NCBI RefSeq assembly: GCF_020686965.1
Contig: NZ_JAJEPS010000009.1
Location: 62,001-126,000 of the forward strand
Direction of reading: 5' to 3'
DNA length: 64,000 bases
Source of the DNA: Hominiventricola filiformis
GTDB lineage: Bacteria > Bacillota > Clostridia > Lachnospirales > Lachnospiraceae
Shown: piece by piece, positions 60,966-64,000 of the stretch
Layout of the letters: every line of letters begins with the position of its first letter
Position numbering within the stretch: the stretch's first letter is position 1
The notes under the pieces: generated by a model
What the model was told of the DNA's origin: nothing
Seen by the model: the letters and a program-made list of their open reading frames with translations, nothing else
Database searches by the model: none
Position numbers and translations under genes: made by a program

Positions 60966-62360
60966 TCAGAATGGAAGCTCCATCTGCTCTGTGACCTCCA
61001 CAAAACCGTCCATCGTTTTTTCAGACGGGTTGCCGGAGTCCGTTGCCGGGTTTTCACGCTCCCAGCCCTTTTGTCTGCCGTATTCCGCAAACATCCTCGG
61101 ATTGGAAAAGTAGTTCCACCCGGTAATGCACTGGTTCATTATCTCGTTGATTTCCCGGATTTCCCATTGCTTCGGCTCATCAAAGGTGTGGTTTAAGGCT
61201 TCCTTGTAGAGCTGCTTGGAGCAGACCGTTTCCCCGGTGTACTTATCAAGGTAAGCCTGTATCATCCCGGCTTTGGTGTCCTCCGGCATAAAATCCCGCT
61301 GGTGTTCTTTGAGATACCGCTGCATGGCTGGGCTGAATGACAGCTTGAACATGCCGCTTCGGTAAATCTCCATTGCTTCCGCCCACATCTGGCTGATATA
61401 GGCTCTGGAAGCGGCTTCGTCCTCCAAAATGTGAACCTCGGCTTGCTCCGGGTACACCATGACCGGGATAAATCGGCGGTTGCCGGAACGGTCAAGGGGG
61501 AGAAAGTCAAGGGCGTTGGAAGTGCCGCCGAACACGCATTGACGGGGGCGGTCTGCCGGGTGAGTTTCATAGGGAATTTTGTAAACCTCTTTCTGGCGGC
61601 TTAGAAAGGACTTGATTTCCTCAATGCTCTTGGCATTGGCGGTTGCCATCATTTCCGACATTTCAATTATCCAGTGACCTTGCAGCTTGCGGTACACGTT
61701 ATCATCGTCCAGCTTCCGCAAATCATCGGAAAACCACTCGTCCCGGACTGCCAGCAGCCGGAAGAAGGTGGATTTGCCAGCCCCCTGACCGCCTACCAGA
61801 CACAGCATGATTTCAAACTTGCTTCCGGGCTTAAATGCCCTTGTAATCGCCCCCAGCATGAACAGCTTCAAGGCTTCATAGGTGTAATCGTCCACATCAG
61901 CTCCCAGAAAGTGCCGCAGACAGAAGCGGATGCGCTCAGTCCCGTCCCATGCAAGGCTGTTCAGAAAATCCCGGATGGGGTGGTACTTATTCTCATTCGC
62001 CACAATCCCGATGGCGGTTTCAATCTTTTTCTCACTGGTAAGCCCGTAGGTTTCCTCCAGATAGAGAAGCAGATACTTCATGTCCGTATCGGTCAGGGCT
62101 GTGCTTTCTCTGTGAAAACCGATGGGCTTTATGATGTCCTTGCGGTCGGTCAGGATGTTGTAGGCGATTGCCCCGGCAAGCACAGGGTCACGCTGGAATA
62201 CGGTCAGGCAGTTCCGTATGCTCTGGCGGACGCCGCCTTTCTCGGTGGTTTCCAGAGTTGCCTTTACTTCCTCAACGCTCTGGGGCGGCTGCATGGCGTT
62301 CATGGTGTTTTTTAGTTCTTGCTGCGTCTGCGGCTGCAAGCTCTGCCATTCGCTGTTCAA
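60966..62360 (-). CDS. VapE-like (virulence-associated E family) ATPase
   Basis: 464 residues. P-loop GGQGAGKST (190-198), a Walker B-like IIEMSEM and an arginine-finger-like region DRSGNRRFIPV. The family resembles SF3-type replicative helicases and is common in mobile elements beside primase genes, so a role in element replication is likely. The start is a TTG at 62360 inside the primase remnant; the ATG at 62303 is an alternative. Confidence 0.85.
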   Translation of the reverse strand: MNSEWQSLQPQTQQELKNTMNAMQPPQSVEEVKATLETTEKGGVRQSIRNCLTVFQRDPVLAGAIAYNILTDRKDIIKPIGFHRESTALTDTDMKYLLLYLEETYGLTSEKKIETAIGIVANENKYHPIRDFLNSLAWDGTERIRFCLRHFLGADVDDYTYEALKLFMLGAITRAFKPGSKFEIMLCLVGGQGAGKSTFFRLLAVRDEWFSDDLRKLDDDNVYRKLQGHWIIEMSEMMATANAKSIEEIKSFLSRQKEVYKIPYETHPADRPRQCVFGGTSNALDFLPLDRSGNRRFIPVMVYPEQAEVHILEDEAASRAYISQMWAEAMEIYRSGMFKLSFSPAMQRYLKEHQRDFMPEDTKAGMIQAYLDKYTGETVCSKQLYKEALNHTFDEPKQWEIREINEIMNQCITGWNYFSNPRMFAEYGRQKGWERENPATDSGNPSEKTMDGFVEVTEQMELPF

Positions 62361-62915
62361 GCTGTATCACATCCTTTCCGTAGTCCATAATCAAAACCGC
62401 TTTTTCCTCTGTCTCCCCGAACAGCAGCACATCCAGCAGATATTCCACATGGGCTTGCTTCTGCAAGGCTTCCACGAACCGGGGATGAAACGCTTCCTCC
62501 GGGGAGTGCGGGGCATAGTCGGTTTTCCATACCCGTAAGAGGTGTAGATAATCGGCAAGGACACGGAAGCAATGTGCCTTTGCTTCCCGGAACTGTTCTT
62601 CCGGGGATTTCTGCCGGGGCTTGGGCTTCCTTGCCCTGCCCGGTGGCTTCCAGTCCTCATAGGCAAGCCCGAAGTCACTCGCCAACTGTGCGGCGGCTTC
62701 CTTTTTCCCCAGCCCGTACAGGGCAGCTACAAAATCAATCACATCCCCATCTGCACCACATCCGAAGCAGTGGAAACGCTTGTCCAGCTTCATGCTGGGG
62801 TCTTATCGTTGTGGAACGGGCAGCAAGCCATCCCGTTTCTGTTTACCCGGATTCCGTAATGCTCCGCAGCCTGTCTTGTCGTAACGGACTGCTTCACAGC
62901 TTCAAATACATTCAA
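62272..62915 (-). pseudogene. CHC2 zinc-finger DNA primase-like gene, frameshifted
   Basis: From a TTG at 62915 (GGAGG upstream) the reading NVFEAVKQSVTTRQAAEHYG continues to MACCPFHNDKTPA and stops. One base off it resumes MKLDKRFHCFGCGADGDVID, exactly completing the CHC2 zinc finger (Cys-His-Cys-Cys). Loss of one C in a CCCC run near 62803 explains the break. The rest (173 residues) is open. It may be a true frameshift or a homopolymer error. Confidence 0.75.
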
Positions 62916-62981
62916 ATCAATTCCTCCTTGTAAAAAAGAAAAGGCACTTATCATTCTCAATCTGAAAATGGCAAGTGCCTG

Positions 62982-64000
62982 TTAAAGTTCCATATCCTGT
63001 TGTTTGTGTTTCGTCTGCGCCGGGGCGTTTTTCTGTGCTTTCTTCTCGTCAGCCTTATCCTGCAAGACTTCTTTGAGGGGCTGCTTCTTGGGCGGCTCTT
63101 TGCTTTCCTCTGTGCCGGGTGTGGCTTTCCGTACCCAGTAGCGGATGTCCCGCAGCTTCTTCAAATCTTCCTGCACCTCGGTCAACGGTACTTTCAAGTC
63201 TGCGATTTCGCCCACAAGCTTCGCCTGTTCCTGCAAAAGCTCCTTTTTCGTGCTGTCCTTATCATCCGGGTGCTTGGCAAGGTAGGCACTGGCTTTCTCA
63301 AACCGGGCAACCTCCGGGTGTTCCAGCTTGAATTTTTCCTTAGTTTTCTTGAAAAATATCTTCTGGTATTTCTCATAAACGGGCTTACATTCCTTACAGT
63401 CCGTCCGGGCGGCAAGGATAGCGTCAATCACGTTGCTGCGGGTTTCCTTTGGCTTCATCTGCTTTCGGTAGTCGGCGGCAGATTTCCCGGACGTTTCTAT
63501 AAAGTTTTCCAAATCCTCCACGGTGGAAAGTCCCTTTCTCTGAAGATAGGACAGGGCTTCGCTGACTGCCTTTAAGTCTTTGGAAGTTCCACGGTTTTGT
63601 CCCGCCCGTGTCCAGTCGCTCCGTTCTGCCTTTCGTACCTCCATGTACTTCATCAACAGATTGGGAAGAAATACCGCTTCCTCCGCAGCTTTTTCCGCAA
63701 GCAGTTCTTTTCGTTTTTCACTAAGCTCGATAATCCAGCCTTTGAGATTTTTAATAAGCTGCCGGATAGACTTCATCAGGCTGTTGGCGGCTTTGATTTC
63801 CCGGTTCAGATTTCCGATGTTGGTCTGAATCCCTCGCTTTTCCATCTGCCGGACAGCAGCACCCTCATGGACGGTAGGGATAATATCAAGCCCCTGTCTT
63901 TCATAAGAACGGAGATCCACCCGCTCCGGGCGGTTGTTGGCTTCCAGATAGCGGTTCTGGATGATCTCCCATTCATGCCGCCAGATTTCACAATACTTGC
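62982..64000 (-). CDS. MobA/MobL-family relaxase, C-terminal part (cut by window edge)
   Basis: The frame stays open to the right edge (about 339 codons). Near the edge it reads WRHEWEIIQNRYLEANNRPE then RVDLRSYERQGLDIIPTVHEG, which resembles the end of the MobA/MobL nickase domain. A long coiled-coil, Lys/Glu-rich tail follows. The catalytic Tyr and His residues are outside the window. It would nick the element origin of transfer. Confidence 0.82.
   Translation of the reverse strand, partial: KYCEIWRHEWEIIQNRYLEANNRPERVDLRSYERQGLDIIPTVHEGAAVRQMEKRGIQTNIGNLNREIKAANSLMKSIRQLIKNLKGWIIELSEKRKELLAEKAAEEAVFLPNLLMKYMEVRKAERSDWTRAGQNRGTSKDLKAVSEALSYLQRKGLSTVEDLENFIETSGKSAADYRKQMKPKETRSNVIDAILAARTDCKECKPVYEKYQKIFFKKTKEKFKLEHPEVARFEKASAYLAKHPDDKDSTKKELLQEQAKLVGEIADLKVPLTEVQEDLKKLRDIRYWVRKATPGTEESKEPPKKQPLKEVLQDKADEKKAQKNAPAQTKHKQQDMEL

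Larger units (their letters stand above)
58765..64000 (-). mobile_element. Tn4451-like mobilizable element (left end; runs off the window)
   Basis: Contains a large serine recombinase, TnpW-like protein, VapE-like ATPase, CHC2 primase remnant and a relaxase, in the order known from Tn4451/Tn1549-related mobilizable elements. The base composition is clearly more GC-rich than the neighbouring chromosome. The left boundary is placed where the maff2 3' fragment ends. The right end is outside the window. Confidence 0.75.

Noticed and set aside
1..64000. CRISPR array or defence island
   Set aside because: No regularly spaced direct repeats and no cas genes were seen; the only RNA-guided nuclease is the transposon TnpB.

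Overview
The window is a 64 kb piece of a chromosome from an anaerobic, endospore-forming Firmicute, most likely a Lachnospiraceae (Blautia / Mediterraneibacter-like). This is judged from gene content: sporulation genes spoIIE, yabP, yabQ, spoIID, spoIIQ and a CotS-type kinase, pyruvate formate-lyase, a reverse-type rubrerythrin with a PerR-like regulator, SH3b-NlpC/P60 and DUF6147-like secreted proteins, and Tn4451/Tn1549-type mobile DNA. Most genes lie on the minus strand.

Layout. 1-9.6 kb: a growth and sporulation cluster read leftwards (cotS-like, pgcA, mazG, HU, rqcP, yabP, yabQ, divIC, spoIIE, tilS, hpt, ftsH; ftsH is cut by the left edge). 9.6-17.7 kb: cca, proS, the KtrAB potassium system, an AI-2E-family permease, an RluA-type pseudouridine synthase, a membrane protein and mtnN. 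17.8-20.4 kb: a TSCPD protein, a decayed stretch with an ArsC/Spx pseudogene and two related hairpins, a secreted DUF6147-like protein and a DUF4367-like putative anti-sigma protein. 20.4-25 kb: murG, an ECF sigma factor, a HIT protein, an orphan histidine kinase preceded by two Spo0A boxes, a GIY-YIG protein, tRNA-Lys(CTT) and trmB. 25.0-25.2 kb: a gene-free stretch with a dense cluster of DnaA boxes. 25.4-38 kb: reverse rubrerythrin and PerR with matching operators, an NlpC/P60 protein, a DEAD-box helicase, TrhA, spoIIQ-spoIID, and a T-box-controlled ileS-glgP unit. 38-43 kb: a D-amino-acid aminotransferase with a YkvI permease, a D,D-carboxypeptidase and a transglutaminase-like protein. 43.4-45.3 kb: an apparently intact IS200/IS605 element (tnpA, tnpB, probable omega-RNA). 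45.3-48.8 kb: a DUF457 membrane protein, DegV, a MATE exporter and a broken small membrane protein. 48.8-55.9 kb: a catabolic block in which a LysR regulator diverges from ttdT-ttdA-ttdB-pflB-pflA, suggesting L-tartrate to oxaloacetate and onward pyruvate cleavage. 56-57.1 kb: a NapH-like ferredoxin membrane protein. 57.2-64 kb: layered mobile DNA with an ATPase remnant, a recombinase remnant, two maff2 fragments around an antitoxin/truncated-Fic pair, then a mobilizable element (large serine recombinase, TnpW, VapE-like ATPase, frameshifted CHC2 primase, relaxase) running off the right edge.

The most notable signals are: a spoIIE promoter with a 22-bp spacer and Spo0A boxes, the hallmark of Spo0A-activated sigma-A promoters; twin Spo0A boxes before the orphan kinase; a DnaA-box cluster away from any dnaA gene; a PerR-like palindrome shared by rbr and perR; a tartrate-to-PFL operon; and a mobilizable element that appears to have integrated inside the maff2 gene of an older element. 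All function calls come from reading the sequence and from family knowledge; no database search was run.
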